Source: Clostridia bacterium
GTDB taxonomy: Bacteria; Bacillota; Clostridia; Christensenellales; CAG-138
DNA: 48,453 nucleotides
Assembly (NCBI GenBank): GCA_017514685.1
Contig: JAFWJN010000051.1
Span: 1-48,453, forward strand
Reading direction: 5' to 3'
Shown here: in pieces, positions 7,870 to 16,581 of the stretch
How positions within the stretch are numbered: position 1 is the stretch's first letter
Layout: every line of letters begins with the position of its first letter
Program-made: the position numbers and the translations under genes
The notes under the pieces: model-generated
What the model was told of the DNA's origin: nothing
What the model saw: only the letters and a program-made list of their open reading frames with translations
Databases searched by the model: none

Positions 7870-10485
7870 TTATTCAAGGATGAGAGATTCCGTCCAGAAT
7901 TCGTTCTCGTAGCAGTCGGTCAGACAGTAGCAGAATACGCAGTCTCCTTCAACCGTGAGATTGGCAACCGTTAACGGACCGTTGACAATCAAAGGATCAG
8001 CGAGCTTGTAACTGCTCTGATAATTTCCGTCGTAATCATAGTAATCACAGAGGAAAACGATCTGATCGCCGTTCTCAATGGGAATGAGTCCCTTTGCAAC
8101 AGTATCGGTCTCGCCGTTTGCATAGATGCGCTGCGCACCGAGGACGGATGCCTCTTCGTTTTCAAATACGACCATCAGATAGACCTGCTCGCCGTTCAGA
8201 AGTGCGGGAACCCGTTCTGTAACGGTAAGGACTCCGTTGTCTTTCGTCTGATCCACAAAATAGCAGGGGCAGATATGACCGTTAATGGACAGCCAGGTAC
8301 CATCCCAGTCGATCTTAAGATCACCGTCATCATCAAACTCAAACAGATAATCCATGCCGAGGTCGATGTAACCGGAACCGTCATCCACAAACACGTTGAG
8401 CTGTACTGAGTTGACAAGAGCCCACTGATCTTTGCTCAGGGAAAGAACATATCCGTTATTTTTCTCCGTCAGAATCATGTCCTGAACCGACAGGGAATTC
8501 AGGTTGTAGTACTCCGAGTTGCGAAGGACGCGGCCACTGTCAAACCAGCTGGAATAATCACTTCCGCCGAGGATTCCGGAAAGGAAGGAGGTAGGATCCA
8601 GAGAAGAAGACGATCCGCCGTATCCGCCGCCGAACAGGCTGCCGAGCGAGCTGCCATACGAGGAAGACGAGGAGGAAGATGAAGATGTTCCTCCGTCGAG
8701 ATAACTGCCGAGCAGGTATTCAAGCATGTCGCCGGAAGAGAATCCGGTCGAGCCGGTATATCCTCCAAGGAGAGAACCGATCGGGGAAGAGGTGGTGCCT
8801 CCGGTCGCAATCTGTCCTCCTGCAGCCAGCGATGAGAAACTCTTGATGCAGGCGGTATAGCCGGCATCCATATCGATGTTGTCATACACCTTAACAGCAG
8901 AACTCATGTGAGCAAAACTGGAATAAGGGAAATAAATCGACATACCGTACGCATTCGACATAGAGGTCGAAGTACGATTGTATTTGACGCATCCTTTCAG
9001 AGCGGAAACAAGTTCCTTCGCTGCAGGGGTATCGATTCTGGAAGCGAGGTCTATCAGATCAACGTGATTGATCCGGCTGGTTTTGCCGAATTCCCTTGAC
9101 TTGCTTCTGGCATCGGCAACCGTCTGATATTTCTGTTCTTCCAGAAGCGTATTGACGGAAGAAGAGAACTCCGCAAAAGGCTTCGGAACAGTTCCGGCAA
9201 ATTCAGCCAGATCCACAAGAGACAGCGTCGTTGCGCAGGAACCGTAATTCTTGCGGCATACATTGTTGAAATCATCGATGATTGTTTTTCCGAGGGAAAC
9301 GGTGTCTACAGAAGTATTGCTGGAGAGTTCTGACAGCCAGGTGGTGTAATACCATCCGCATCCGGGTTCTGATTCTTCGGAGGCCAGCAGGTAATCGGCG
9401 TACTGCTCGCACACCAGTGCATTCTCGAGCGTGCCCATCAGACAGGCATCAAATCCGATAAAGTCAAATTTGACCCCGCCTTTTTTCAAGGCGGAAGAAA
9501 GTTTGTCCAGCGTCATGGAACCGGAGGCAAGCTGGTCGTAACCGTATCCGGAAATCGAGCCGCCGCCATGGTCCCACATGATCAGAAAATAGCGGTCTGC
9601 AGGATAATTCTTTGCGCAGTATTGGATAAAGTCAGTCAGAGTATCGGGATTGACCATGCTCTTTCTGCCGAGATTCTTTTCAAGAGCCTGAAGACCGCGG
9701 CTGGTGACGCGGTAACGCTGGTTTGTGGTATTGGAGATAACGGAGTTGTTCCACTTTTTGGTTCCTCCGGTCTCTACGATGATATTGACCTTGTCATCGT
9801 TCAGACGGGCATGGAGCATTTCGTTCAGATCCGCGGTTCCCATTCCGTTATCGCTTTCCAGATCGGTGCCGCAAAGGTAAATCATGACGGTCACTTCGTC
9901 CTTGCCGTTTCCGAGCACTTTTGTATAGCGCTCACGGGCACGGTTCGAGACCGTTGTGGCGATTTCAGCGGTGGATGTTGTTGCGGAGACCGTTTCCGGC
10001 GCGGAGCTGTCAGTCGAATCATAGGAATCCGAGAGGAAGATGTCGTTCATTCCATCGAAAGAAGTACCGGCATCTGATTCAGAACCTCCGAGCAGAAGTT
10101 CCAGCAGGGAGCTCCCGGAGCCTGAAGAATCGGAACTTCCGGAGTTTGTCGTGCTGCCTGAACTGGTGGGATAATCGTATTTGTCGTCAATGGCACAGCC
10201 ACCGGTGCAAATCCTGAAAAGAAGAAACAGTACAAGAACAACGATTACAATTATGACAAGGCGTTTGATTCCGCCGCCGAAAAGCAGTCCGAGAAGTCCT
10301 CCGGAAGAAGAGGAGGACCGCTGTCCGCCACCGGACTGTTGAGAATGAGATCCGCCGGGTCTGTTGGAATAACCGTCTTTTTTTCCGATCGGCCCGTTGG
10401 TGTTGATAGATTCAGTTTTCCGGACGCTTCCGCTTCCGGAGGCGGTGGTCTTTTTACGGCCACCTGAATTGGGTGTGTTGTTCAT
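7870..10485 (-). CDS. Membrane-anchored clostripain-family (C11) cysteine peptidase
   Basis: An 871-residue protein. A Ser/Gly-rich basic N terminus leads to one transmembrane helix near residues 75-92, then a Ser/Thr-rich linker and the peptidase domain (about 195-535). Motifs of C11 peptidases are present: VMIYLCGTDLES, the catalytic histidine in IMWDHGGGS and the catalytic cysteine in FDACLMGTLE. A long Ser/Gly-rich linker follows, then a C-terminal domain of about 200 residues I do not recognise. GTG 10497 is itself part of the GAGGGA ribosome binding site, so ATG 10485 is the start. Expected outside the cytoplasmic membrane, tethered by its N terminus. The HEXXH membrane protein gene is 29 nt upstream and probably co-transcribed. 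Confidence 0.85.
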   Translation of the reverse strand: MNNTPNSGGRKKTTASGSGSVRKTESINTNGPIGKKDGYSNRPGGSHSQQSGGGQRSSSSSGGLLGLLFGGGIKRLVIIVIVVLVLFLLFRICTGGCAIDDKYDYPTSSGSTTNSGSSDSSGSGSSLLELLLGGSESDAGTSFDGMNDIFLSDSYDSTDSSAPETVSATTSTAEIATTVSNRARERYTKVLGNGKDEVTVMIYLCGTDLESDNGMGTADLNEMLHARLNDDKVNIIVETGGTKKWNNSVISNTTNQRYRVTSRGLQALEKNLGRKSMVNPDTLTDFIQYCAKNYPADRYFLIMWDHGGGSISGYGYDQLASGSMTLDKLSSALKKGGVKFDFIGFDACLMGTLENALVCEQYADYLLASEESEPGCGWYYTTWLSELSSNTSVDTVSLGKTIIDDFNNVCRKNYGSCATTLSLVDLAEFAGTVPKPFAEFSSSVNTLLEEQKYQTVADARSKSREFGKTSRINHVDLIDLASRIDTPAAKELVSALKGCVKYNRTSTSMSNAYGMSIYFPYSSFAHMSSAVKVYDNIDMDAGYTACIKSFSSLAAGGQIATGGTTSSPIGSLLGGYTGSTGFSSGDMLEYLLGSYLDGGTSSSSSSSSSYGSSLGSLFGGGYGGSSSSLDPTSFLSGILGGSDYSSWFDSGRVLRNSEYYNLNSLSVQDMILTEKNNGYVLSLSKDQWALVNSVQLNVFVDDGSGYIDLGMDYLFEFDDDGDLKIDWDGTWLSINGHICPCYFVDQTKDNGVLTVTERVPALLNGEQVYLMVVFENEEASVLGAQRIYANGETDTVAKGLIPIENGDQIVFLCDYYDYDGNYQSSYKLADPLIVNGPLTVANLTVEGDCVFCYCLTDCYENEFWTESLILE

Positions 10486-10514
10486 AGTATCCCTCACTTT
10501 ATCTGATAAAACTG

Positions 10515-10964
10515 CTAGACTTTTTGTTCCGGAGCGGGCTCATGCGTTGCTTTCGAACCGAGATGATTTGCCCAGCGCTCCTGATACATGGAATAATAAG
10601 ATTTCTTTTTTTTCTGGCGATACCGTATGAGCGGAGGAAGATTCGCCCATATGAGTGACGGAATCCCGATTACAAACAAATAGAACGGGCCGAGGATTAC
10701 AGACTGGATGGTATGTCCGTATTCATGTACAAGAATCCGGGCTTCGCTCCTTCTGATCTGTTCGATGGAAGCCTCTTTCCAAAGAGGTTTTCCTAAAAAG
10801 ATAAACATTCCGAGTCCCATGCTTCCGCTGAAATTCCATCGTGTTACGACAGCATTACGGTACATGAAATGCGGCTTGCGGATCATGAGAAGGGCTAAAA
10901 GCGATCCGAGAATGTTTTGAGGAATGCCCCATGTCCATTGCATAGCATAGTAGAGTATTCGCAT
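10515..10964 (-). CDS. Small membrane protein with HEYGH metallopeptidase-like motif
   Basis: A 149-residue protein with hydrophobic segments near residues 15-30, 47-57 and 85-110. Between them lies LVHEYGHTIQS, which fits the HEXXH zinc-binding consensus. A later ERWANHLGS could supply a third ligand. The tail is Lys-rich and then polar. The start has AAAGGAG with a 9-nt spacer. It sits directly upstream of the C11 peptidase gene on the same strand. I cannot name a family; a membrane zinc peptidase is an inference from the motif and topology. Confidence 0.6.
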   Translation of the reverse strand: MRILYYAMQWTWGIPQNILGSLLALLMIRKPHFMYRNAVVTRWNFSGSMGLGMFIFLGKPLWKEASIEQIRRSEARILVHEYGHTIQSVILGPFYLFVIGIPSLIWANLPPLIRYRQKKKKSYYSMYQERWANHLGSKATHEPAPEQKV

Positions 10965-11050
10965 TCAAGGTCGCTCCTTTCCTTAAATAATTATATAGCC
11001 AAAAATCTAAAAATGAAATGTTTTTTTCCGAACTGAAGAGAAACGATTTT

Positions 11051-11872
11051 TCACATAGAATGGACAACCTGCTTGAACGGTGCATCAATCAGAGGCAGTG
11101 CTGCCATTGCGTCGGATTCGGAACGGAACAGACCGAATACCGATGAACCGCTTCCTGTCATCTGTGCAGCAAGCGCTCCGGAATCCATCAGCTGCTGCTT
11201 CAACTTTCCGATTTCAGGTACAAGATCAATTGCAGGAGGTTCCAGAACATTTTTCATTGCCAAAGCCAGCGCTTCCACATCACCTTTGGCAAGAGCAGCC
11301 ATCGCTTTCAGCGTATCGACACGTGGTCGGGGGAGAGGAAGAGATCGAAACAGCGCTCCGGTAGAGACACCGGAATCTGGTTTGCAGAGAACAAAATGCA
11401 GGCGCGTGCCAATCGCAAAAGGTGTCAGCACTTCACCGACGCCTTCGCAGCGGCAGGTTCCGCCTACCAGACAGAACGGAACATCGGCACCGACACTCAG
11501 AGCAATACGGTGAAGAGTTTGATCATCGCACATTCTATGGAGACGCTGCAGACCGCGCAGAACCGCAGCTGCATCAGCACTTCCACCACCAAGACCCGCT
11601 TCTGCGGGAATGCGCTTTTCACAGCGGATACGCGCTCCGCACCCGGTTTCTCTCTGATACAGTTCCGCTGCCCGGACCATCGTATTGTTAGGAGGAAGAG
11701 TCATACCGGTCACGGTGACTTCCACCTTTCGGGATTTTTCAATATAAACGCGGTCAAACAGATTGATTGTCTGCATGATTGTATCGATCGCATGATATCC
11801 ATCCTGCCTTTTATACAGGATTCCAAGCGTCAGATTCAATTTGGCAAAAGCCAGTTCTTCTATAATCTTCAT
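11051..11872 (-). CDS. ispE: 4-diphosphocytidyl-2-C-methyl-D-erythritol kinase
   Basis: A 273-residue GHMP kinase of the non-mevalonate isoprenoid pathway; it phosphorylates CDP-methylerythritol in the cytosol. The start matches the family (AFAKLNLTLGILYKRQDGYH), the ATP loop is PAEAGLGGGSADAAAVLRGL and the C-terminal motif is AAQMTGSGSSVFGLF. The track ORF opens at 11917, but family proteins start near MKIIEELAFAKLNL, which puts the ATG at 11872. No ribosome binding site precedes it. Instead a good -10 box ends six nt before the ATG, which suggests a leaderless message. It is divergent from the MBL-hydrolase gene. Confidence 0.93.
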   Translation of the reverse strand: MKIIEELAFAKLNLTLGILYKRQDGYHAIDTIMQTINLFDRVYIEKSRKVEVTVTGMTLPPNNTMVRAAELYQRETGCGARIRCEKRIPAEAGLGGGSADAAAVLRGLQRLHRMCDDQTLHRIALSVGADVPFCLVGGTCRCEGVGEVLTPFAIGTRLHFVLCKPDSGVSTGALFRSLPLPRPRVDTLKAMAALAKGDVEALALAMKNVLEPPAIDLVPEIGKLKQQLMDSGALAAQMTGSGSSVFGLFRSESDAMAALPLIDAPFKQVVHSM

Positions 11873-11878
11873 GGGACA

Positions 11879-11907
11879 AGTATAGCATTGAACCCGATGA
11901 ACTGCAA
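11879..11907 (-). promoter_or_regulatory. Promoter of ispE, position implies a leaderless transcript
   Basis: On the minus strand TTGCAG (11907-11902) and TATACT (11884-11879) are 17 nt apart. The ATG of ispE begins 6 nt after the -10 box, where transcription would normally start. Confidence 0.6.
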
Positions 11908-11918
11908 TAAAAAACACT

Positions 11919-11946
11919 TTGAAACCAAACTCCGCTATGATATAAT
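11919..11946 (+). promoter_or_regulatory. Promoter of the walJ-like gene
   Basis: TTGAAA (11919-11924) and TATAAT (11941-11946) are 16 nt apart. The -10 box lies 31 nt upstream of the chosen ATG. Confidence 0.65.
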
Positions 11947-11976
11947 AATTTGGATTGCATAATGAGGTTTTTGTTT

Positions 11977-12759
11977 ATGAGATTTTGTCCGCTCTGCAGC
12001 GGTTCTTCCGGAAACTCGACTTATATCGAAGCAGGGAATATTCGGATTCTGATCGATGCAGGACTTTCCTGCAAAAGAATCACTGCCCTGATGAATGAGA
12101 TCGGAGCAGATCCGGCTCAGCTAACAGCGATTCTGGTCACACATGAACATAGTGATCATATCAAGGGAATTGAAATTTTATCTTCCAAGTATTCCGTCCC
12201 CGTGTATGCCAATCGTGAGTGCTGGAGCGCTATGCGCAATCAGATGGCACGGGTCAAGCCTTCTGAGATATGTGTGTTTGAAAGCGATAAAACGTTCTAT
12301 ATCGGCGGCGTGGAGGTTTTTCCTTTTACTACTTATCATGATTCTGTCCATTCCGTTGGGTTTGTCATCCGTCATAAAGAACATAAAGTTGCGGTCTGTA
12401 CGGATATTGGCCATATCGATAAAAGAATTCTGGAAATTCTGTCAGGTTGTGAGCTCGTTCTTCTGGAAGCAAATCATGATGTTGATATGCTGATGGCGGG
12501 CAGTTATCCTTACCTGCTGAAAAAACGCATTCTTTCCGGTACCGGGCATCTTTGCAATGAAGATTGCGCAAACACGCTGGTAGAACTGTACCATAGAGGT
12601 GTAAGAAATGCGATTCTCGGGCATCTTTCGAAGGAAAACAATTATCCGGAACTTGCACTGATCACTGTGCATTCTGCTTTGAAGGCCGCCGGGATTGATG
12701 ATAAGATGCAGATAGCGCTGGCACTGCGTGACCAGCCGACAGGAATTTTCGAACTATGA
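11977..12759 (+). CDS. walJ: MBL-fold hydrolase, WalJ/YycJ-like
   Basis: A 260-residue metallo-beta-lactamase-fold protein. It begins MRFCPLCSGSSGNSTYIEAG, a typical start for YycJ/WalJ proteins. The metal-binding HxHxDH motif is at about residues 58-63 (THEHSDH), with further ligands in AVCTDIGH and LGHLSKENN. A GAGG ribosome binding site lies 9 nt before ATG 11977; the upstream TTG at 11950 has none. The stop overlaps the rlmH start (ATGA). WalJ acts in double-strand DNA metabolism and cell-wall coordination in some Bacillota; no walK/walR genes are present here, so that link is only by family. Confidence 0.8.
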   Translation: MRFCPLCSGSSGNSTYIEAGNIRILIDAGLSCKRITALMNEIGADPAQLTAILVTHEHSDHIKGIEILSSKYSVPVYANRECWSAMRNQMARVKPSEICVFESDKTFYIGGVEVFPFTTYHDSVHSVGFVIRHKEHKVAVCTDIGHIDKRILEILSGCELVLLEANHDVDMLMAGSYPYLLKKRILSGTGHLCNEDCANTLVELYHRGVRNAILGHLSKENNYPELALITVHSALKAAGIDDKMQIALALRDQPTGIFEL

Positions 12760-13235
12760 CAATCAAGATTGCATGTATTGGAAAACTGAAGGAAAAGTTC
12801 TATATTGACGGATGTGAAGAATACCGTAAGCGCTTGAGCCGTTTCTGTACGGTAAAGATTCTGGAATCCGCCGATGAGAAAGCCCCGGAGGAATTATCCG
12901 CCGCGGAAGAGGAGAAAGTTCGGGAAAAGGAAGGTGAGAGGCTTCTTGCTTCCATAGATCCGAAAGACCGTGTGATTGCTCTAACCATCGGCGGAAAACG
13001 ATACACATCCGAATCGTTCGCTGCTCATCTTGAAAAACTTGAGAACGAAGGAAACAGGACCATCGCATTCGTGATAGGAGGAAGTCTCGGGCTTTCAAAG
13101 GAAGTACAAAAACGTGCGGACGAGACATTGTCCCTTTCCGACATGACTCTTCCTCACAGACTCGCAAGGCTGGTGCTGCTGGAGCAGCTTTTCCGGGCGT
13201 ATAAGATCAGACGGAATGAAGCTTATCATAAATAA
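12756..13235 (+). CDS. rlmH: 23S rRNA (pseudouridine1915-N3)-methyltransferase
   Basis: A 159-residue protein of the SPOUT methyltransferase family, which modifies pseudouridine 1915 in helix 69 of 23S rRNA on assembled ribosomes. The SAM-binding knot (FVIGGSLGLSKEV) and the conserved C terminus (MTLPHRLARLVLLEQLFRAY, then KIRRNEAYHK) match RlmH along their full length. The size is standard. The start overlaps the walJ stop by 4 nt (ATGA), so translation is probably coupled. WalJ-RlmH adjacency is common in Bacillota. Confidence 0.96.
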   Translation: MTIKIACIGKLKEKFYIDGCEEYRKRLSRFCTVKILESADEKAPEELSAAEEEKVREKEGERLLASIDPKDRVIALTIGGKRYTSESFAAHLEKLENEGNRTIAFVIGGSLGLSKEVQKRADETLSLSDMTLPHRLARLVLLEQLFRAYKIRRNEAYHK

Positions 13236-13240
13236 TAAGG

Positions 13241-13269
13241 TTGACTTAAAACCTGTTTTTTGTTAACGT
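13241..13269 (+). promoter_or_regulatory. Possible promoter of the DUF885 lipoprotein gene
   Basis: TTGACT (13241-13246) and TAACGT (13264-13269) are 17 nt apart, 44 nt upstream of the start. The -10 box is poor. Confidence 0.4.
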
Positions 13270-13313
13270 ATTACCTGTCATTTTTAAAGAATGCTTTGAA
13301 AAGGAGAAACAAT

Positions 13314-15218
13314 ATGAAACGTTTTTGCGCGTGGATGCTGGTTTTCGTGATGCTCTTCACGGGAATGTTTGCATGCAAAAAAACTGATACGACTACGGTA
13401 GCGCCTACAGAGGCACCGAAAGCAGCTGAAACAACTGCAGAACCGACAGCGGAACCGACTGCGGAGCCGACGGAGGAACCGACAGCGGAACCAACTCCGG
13501 AGCCGACGGAAGAACCGACTCCCGAACCAACGGCTAAGCCGACCCCTGATCCTGCGACTAGAGAACAGTTTGCTCAGTTTGACAGAGAATTTTTCATTGA
13601 ATATGTTTCATCGGATCTGACGACACTTCAACAGTATGTGAAGCATCCGGAAGAACTGGGGATTGATATCAATGAAGTGCCCATTACGCTCGGTTCGTAT
13701 TCCAAGGAAGATGATGACAAATGGAACACCTGGTATGCCGAGAAGCTGGAAAAACTCCATGCAATCAACCGTGATCTCTTAACGGAACAAGAGCAGATCG
13801 CTTACGATGTGATTGAACATGAACTGGTCGATTCGCTCAACATGGAACAATATTACGGATGCTATGAACCTCTTCGTCAGTATGTTGGAATTCAGACGAA
13901 TCTGCCACTTGACTTCTGGTTTTTTGATATTAACAACAAATGGGATGCGGAAGCTTATCTGACATTGCTTGCTGATGTTCCGCGTTTCTACAAGGATCTT
14001 CTTGAATATGAGCAATATCGTGCAAGTATCGGTCTCTTTATGACAGAGAACAACCTGGACGAGGTCCTGAAAGACCTGGATGATATCATCAAGGTAAGAG
14101 ATACTATCTTCCTGATTACCACATATAATGAAGCGGTTGATAAGCTGACGGACGTAACACCCAAGGAAGCAAAAGAACTGAAACAACGCAATTACAATCT
14201 TCTGGTTAATGATTTTTATCAGGCTCATGTGGATCTGAAAGAAGGTCTGGAAGCACTCCGCGGAAGCTGCCGCAAAGCATTCGGTGCAGCAGCTAGCAAA
14301 AACGAAATGTACTATAACTATTTCCGGGATAATCTTATGAGCACCTGCTCTGATAACAAGACACCGGAAGAGATTCAGGATCTTCTGTTTGCCCAGATTC
14401 AAAAAACCGAAGACGAATATCGTGACGCTGTAAGAGACCTTGGCTATTATCCGGAATCGGACACCTATATCACCGTAGGAAACACAGAAGATACGATTGC
14501 ATATCTGCACGATACACTTGACCCGATTTACCCGGAAATACCGGAAGTGAACGTATCTTATGAAAATGTTCCGGAAGAACTTGCAGACATGCTGTCTCCG
14601 GCATTCTATCTGAATCCTTCCTTTGATGACTGGCAGAACAACCTGATTGGATTGAACCAGCCGGAAAAAGACGACAATCTTGTTTCCACACTGGCACATG
14701 AGGGCTTCAACGGGCACCTGTATCAGTTCATGTATCACAGATCCATGGAAGGACTCTCCTGGTCGCAGCAGCTGCTGGAATCAACCTGCTACGCAGAAGC
14801 CTGGAGTCAGGAATCCGAAAGAATGCTGGCAATTCATGGAAAGGGCAGACTGAATCCGAACTTAATGATGGCACTGCATGCTGACTCTGTATACAGCACC
14901 TGCCTGCTGGCATACTGCAGCATCATGATCAACAATGAAAAACTTAGCGCAGGTCAGGCTGCAAAGAAAATTGAGGAGAAATTCAGACTGTCAAGAGATA
15001 CGGGCTTGTGGATCTATCAGTTCTCAGTCGATAATCCCATCTATTATATGAACTATGCTTACAGTTATACGCGACTGCAGGACCTGCATGACAGGATGAA
15101 GGACAGACTCGGAGACAAATTCACGGATAAAGAATTCTTCAAGGCATATCTGGATGTCGGTCCGGCACCGTTTAATATGATTGAAGAAAAACTGGATGCA
15201 TGGGCCCAAGCTCAGTGA
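13314..15218 (+). CDS. DUF885-family putative metallopeptidase lipoprotein
   Basis: A 634-residue protein. A signal peptide (about 1-21) ends in the lipobox-like MFAC, followed by a linker (about 25-80) made of AEPT/PEPT repeats. The large domain carries LAHEGFNGHLYQ at about residues 460-471, close to the HEAYPGH-type motif of DUF885 proteins, which are thought to be zinc-dependent hydrolases. ATG 13314 has AAGGAG 7 nt upstream; the longer ORF from 13260 has no such site. Expected as a lipid-anchored surface enzyme with the linker spanning the wall. Substrate unknown. A hairpin terminator follows at 15262. Confidence 0.82.
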   Translation: MKRFCAWMLVFVMLFTGMFACKKTDTTTVAPTEAPKAAETTAEPTAEPTAEPTEEPTAEPTPEPTEEPTPEPTAKPTPDPATREQFAQFDREFFIEYVSSDLTTLQQYVKHPEELGIDINEVPITLGSYSKEDDDKWNTWYAEKLEKLHAINRDLLTEQEQIAYDVIEHELVDSLNMEQYYGCYEPLRQYVGIQTNLPLDFWFFDINNKWDAEAYLTLLADVPRFYKDLLEYEQYRASIGLFMTENNLDEVLKDLDDIIKVRDTIFLITTYNEAVDKLTDVTPKEAKELKQRNYNLLVNDFYQAHVDLKEGLEALRGSCRKAFGAAASKNEMYYNYFRDNLMSTCSDNKTPEEIQDLLFAQIQKTEDEYRDAVRDLGYYPESDTYITVGNTEDTIAYLHDTLDPIYPEIPEVNVSYENVPEELADMLSPAFYLNPSFDDWQNNLIGLNQPEKDDNLVSTLAHEGFNGHLYQFMYHRSMEGLSWSQQLLESTCYAEAWSQESERMLAIHGKGRLNPNLMMALHADSVYSTCLLAYCSIMINNEKLSAGQAAKKIEEKFRLSRDTGLWIYQFSVDNPIYYMNYAYSYTRLQDLHDRMKDRLGDKFTDKEFFKAYLDVGPAPFNMIEEKLDAWAQAQ

Positions 15219-15261
15219 CGAAATGCTGGTAAATAACTTCCCGATTAAAAAAGAATCAAAA

Positions 15262-15305
15262 AGAAAGCACGTTTTTGATCGCGATGAGCGGCAAACGTGC
15301 TTTCT
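15262..15305. terminator. Bidirectional terminator
   Basis: AGAAAGCACGTTT (15262-15274) pairs fully with AAACGTGCTTTCT (15293-15305). It lies between two convergent genes. The minus-strand read-out continues into a T-rich stretch, so it fits best as the end of the small gene at 15365. Confidence 0.8.
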
Positions 15306-15364
15306 GTTATTATTGAGTATAAAAATCACTCGTTGAAAACAATTATTGTGAGCAATTAAGATAG

Positions 15365-15562
15365 TTACTTAATGAAACCAAGCTGACGAGCTTGTTCCAG
15401 ATATTTGGGCATATCCTGGAGGGAAACACTGACATTGTGCTTTTTAGCAAAACTCATAAACTCTGAAAATGATACTTTTCCGTCAGCGATGATTGCAGCA
15501 ACTTCATCCTGGAGTTCTTTGTCTGTCTGATACTGCTTAACAAGTTCTTCTACTGTTGCCAT
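15365..15562 (-). CDS. Nif11-like small protein
   Basis: A 65-residue, cysteine-free acidic protein with an AGGAGG ribosome binding site. The pattern EELVKQYQTDKELQDEV, then FMSFAKKHNVSVSLQDMP and a short C-terminal helix resembles the Nif11 helical domain (residues 3-50). Nif11 domains act as leader peptides of some ribosomally made natural products, but this protein lacks a double-glycine cleavage site and a core region and has no modification enzyme beside it. It is more likely a stand-alone member. Transcribed alone, convergent with the lipoprotein gene. Confidence 0.6.
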   Translation of the reverse strand: MATVEELVKQYQTDKELQDEVAAIIADGKVSFSEFMSFAKKHNVSVSLQDMPKYLEQARQLGFIK

Positions 15563-15833
15563 ATTGTAATCCTCCTGTGATTTGATTTCTTATATCGTAT
15601 CATATGATATCCGGACTGCCAAGCGTGCGGCATGAGCTTTTGCATTTTGTTTGCTTTTGACACTTTTTACGGTCTGATTAATAAACAGGGTAGAATAGAA
15701 GAAGTGATTATTTACAATTGAAGGCAGAGTTTTTTCTATGAATTACTAAGGGTTTCAGACCAAAAGTATTGAAAAAATGCAGAAAGTAGAGTAGTATGAT
15801 TAAGTTAAAACTGACAGTAAGGGAGATTCATTA

Positions 15834-16535
15834 ATGCTGCCGGATCGAAAAACAATCGGGATCATTGGGGGAATGGGGCCGATGGCAACGGTCGATTTAT
15901 TCCGAAAGATCGTCGAGAATACCAAAGCGTCTTCCGACAGTGAGCATCTGAGAATATTAATCGACAACAATCCTCAGATCCCGGACAGAACGGAATGCAT
16001 CCTGCAAGGGAGCAATGCGCCTCTTGAGGCAATGAGCGAATCTGCTGCAAGATTGATTGGAGCAGGCGCGGAACTGCTTGCGATCCCATGCAATACTGCG
16101 CATTATTACTATAAAGCGCTTGCCGACCGTTGTTCTGTTCCAATTCTGAACATGCCTGAGCTGGCGGCAGAAGAATGCCGGAAAAAAGGATACCGCAGAG
16201 TCGGCCTTCTTGCAACGGAAGGCTGCATTAAAGGACGTGTTCATGAACCGTTTTTTCAGGAAAGAGGAATTGAACTGATCTATCCCTCGGAAAAAGGAAT
16301 TGAGACACTGATGGACTTGATCTATCATGATCTTAAAGCGGGAAAAGCAGCATCGCCAAAGAGAGCATATGAGGAACTGGAAGCGATGAAAACGGAGGGA
16401 GCCGAGGTTTTCCTGATAGCCTGCACAGAATTGACGCTTGCGTTTGAGCACGATCATGCCTTTTCATACCTGGACTCAACAATGCTGCTTGTGCGAGAGG
16501 CAATCATTTGCGCTGGAGGAATGCTGAAAAACTGA
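15834..16535 (+). CDS. Aspartate/glutamate racemase family protein
   Basis: A 233-residue cofactor-independent amino-acid racemase. The start IGIIGGMGPMATVDLF and the two catalytic cysteines, in IPCNTAHYYY (about residue 85) and IACTELTLAF (about residue 188), are those of the aspartate racemase family. It would make a D-amino acid, probably D-aspartate or D-glutamate, in the cytosol. A GGGAG ribosome binding site precedes ATG 15834. It stands alone between a small divergent gene and pepT, so the context does not reveal the substrate. Confidence 0.85.
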   Translation: MLPDRKTIGIIGGMGPMATVDLFRKIVENTKASSDSEHLRILIDNNPQIPDRTECILQGSNAPLEAMSESAARLIGAGAELLAIPCNTAHYYYKALADRCSVPILNMPELAAEECRKKGYRRVGLLATEGCIKGRVHEPFFQERGIELIYPSEKGIETLMDLIYHDLKAGKAASPKRAYEELEAMKTEGAEVFLIACTELTLAFEHDHAFSYLDSTMLLVREAIICAGGMLKN

Positions 16536-16554
16536 ATCAGACGGATAATTTAGC

Positions 16555-16579
16555 AAAAGGCCGATTAATGCGGCCTTTT
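16555..16579. terminator. Terminator between racemase and pepT
   Basis: AAAAGGCCG (16555-16563) and CGGCCTTTT (16571-16579) form a 9-bp stem with a 7-nt loop. Symmetric A and T flanks let it serve both convergent genes. Confidence 0.85.
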
Positions 16580-16581
16580 AG

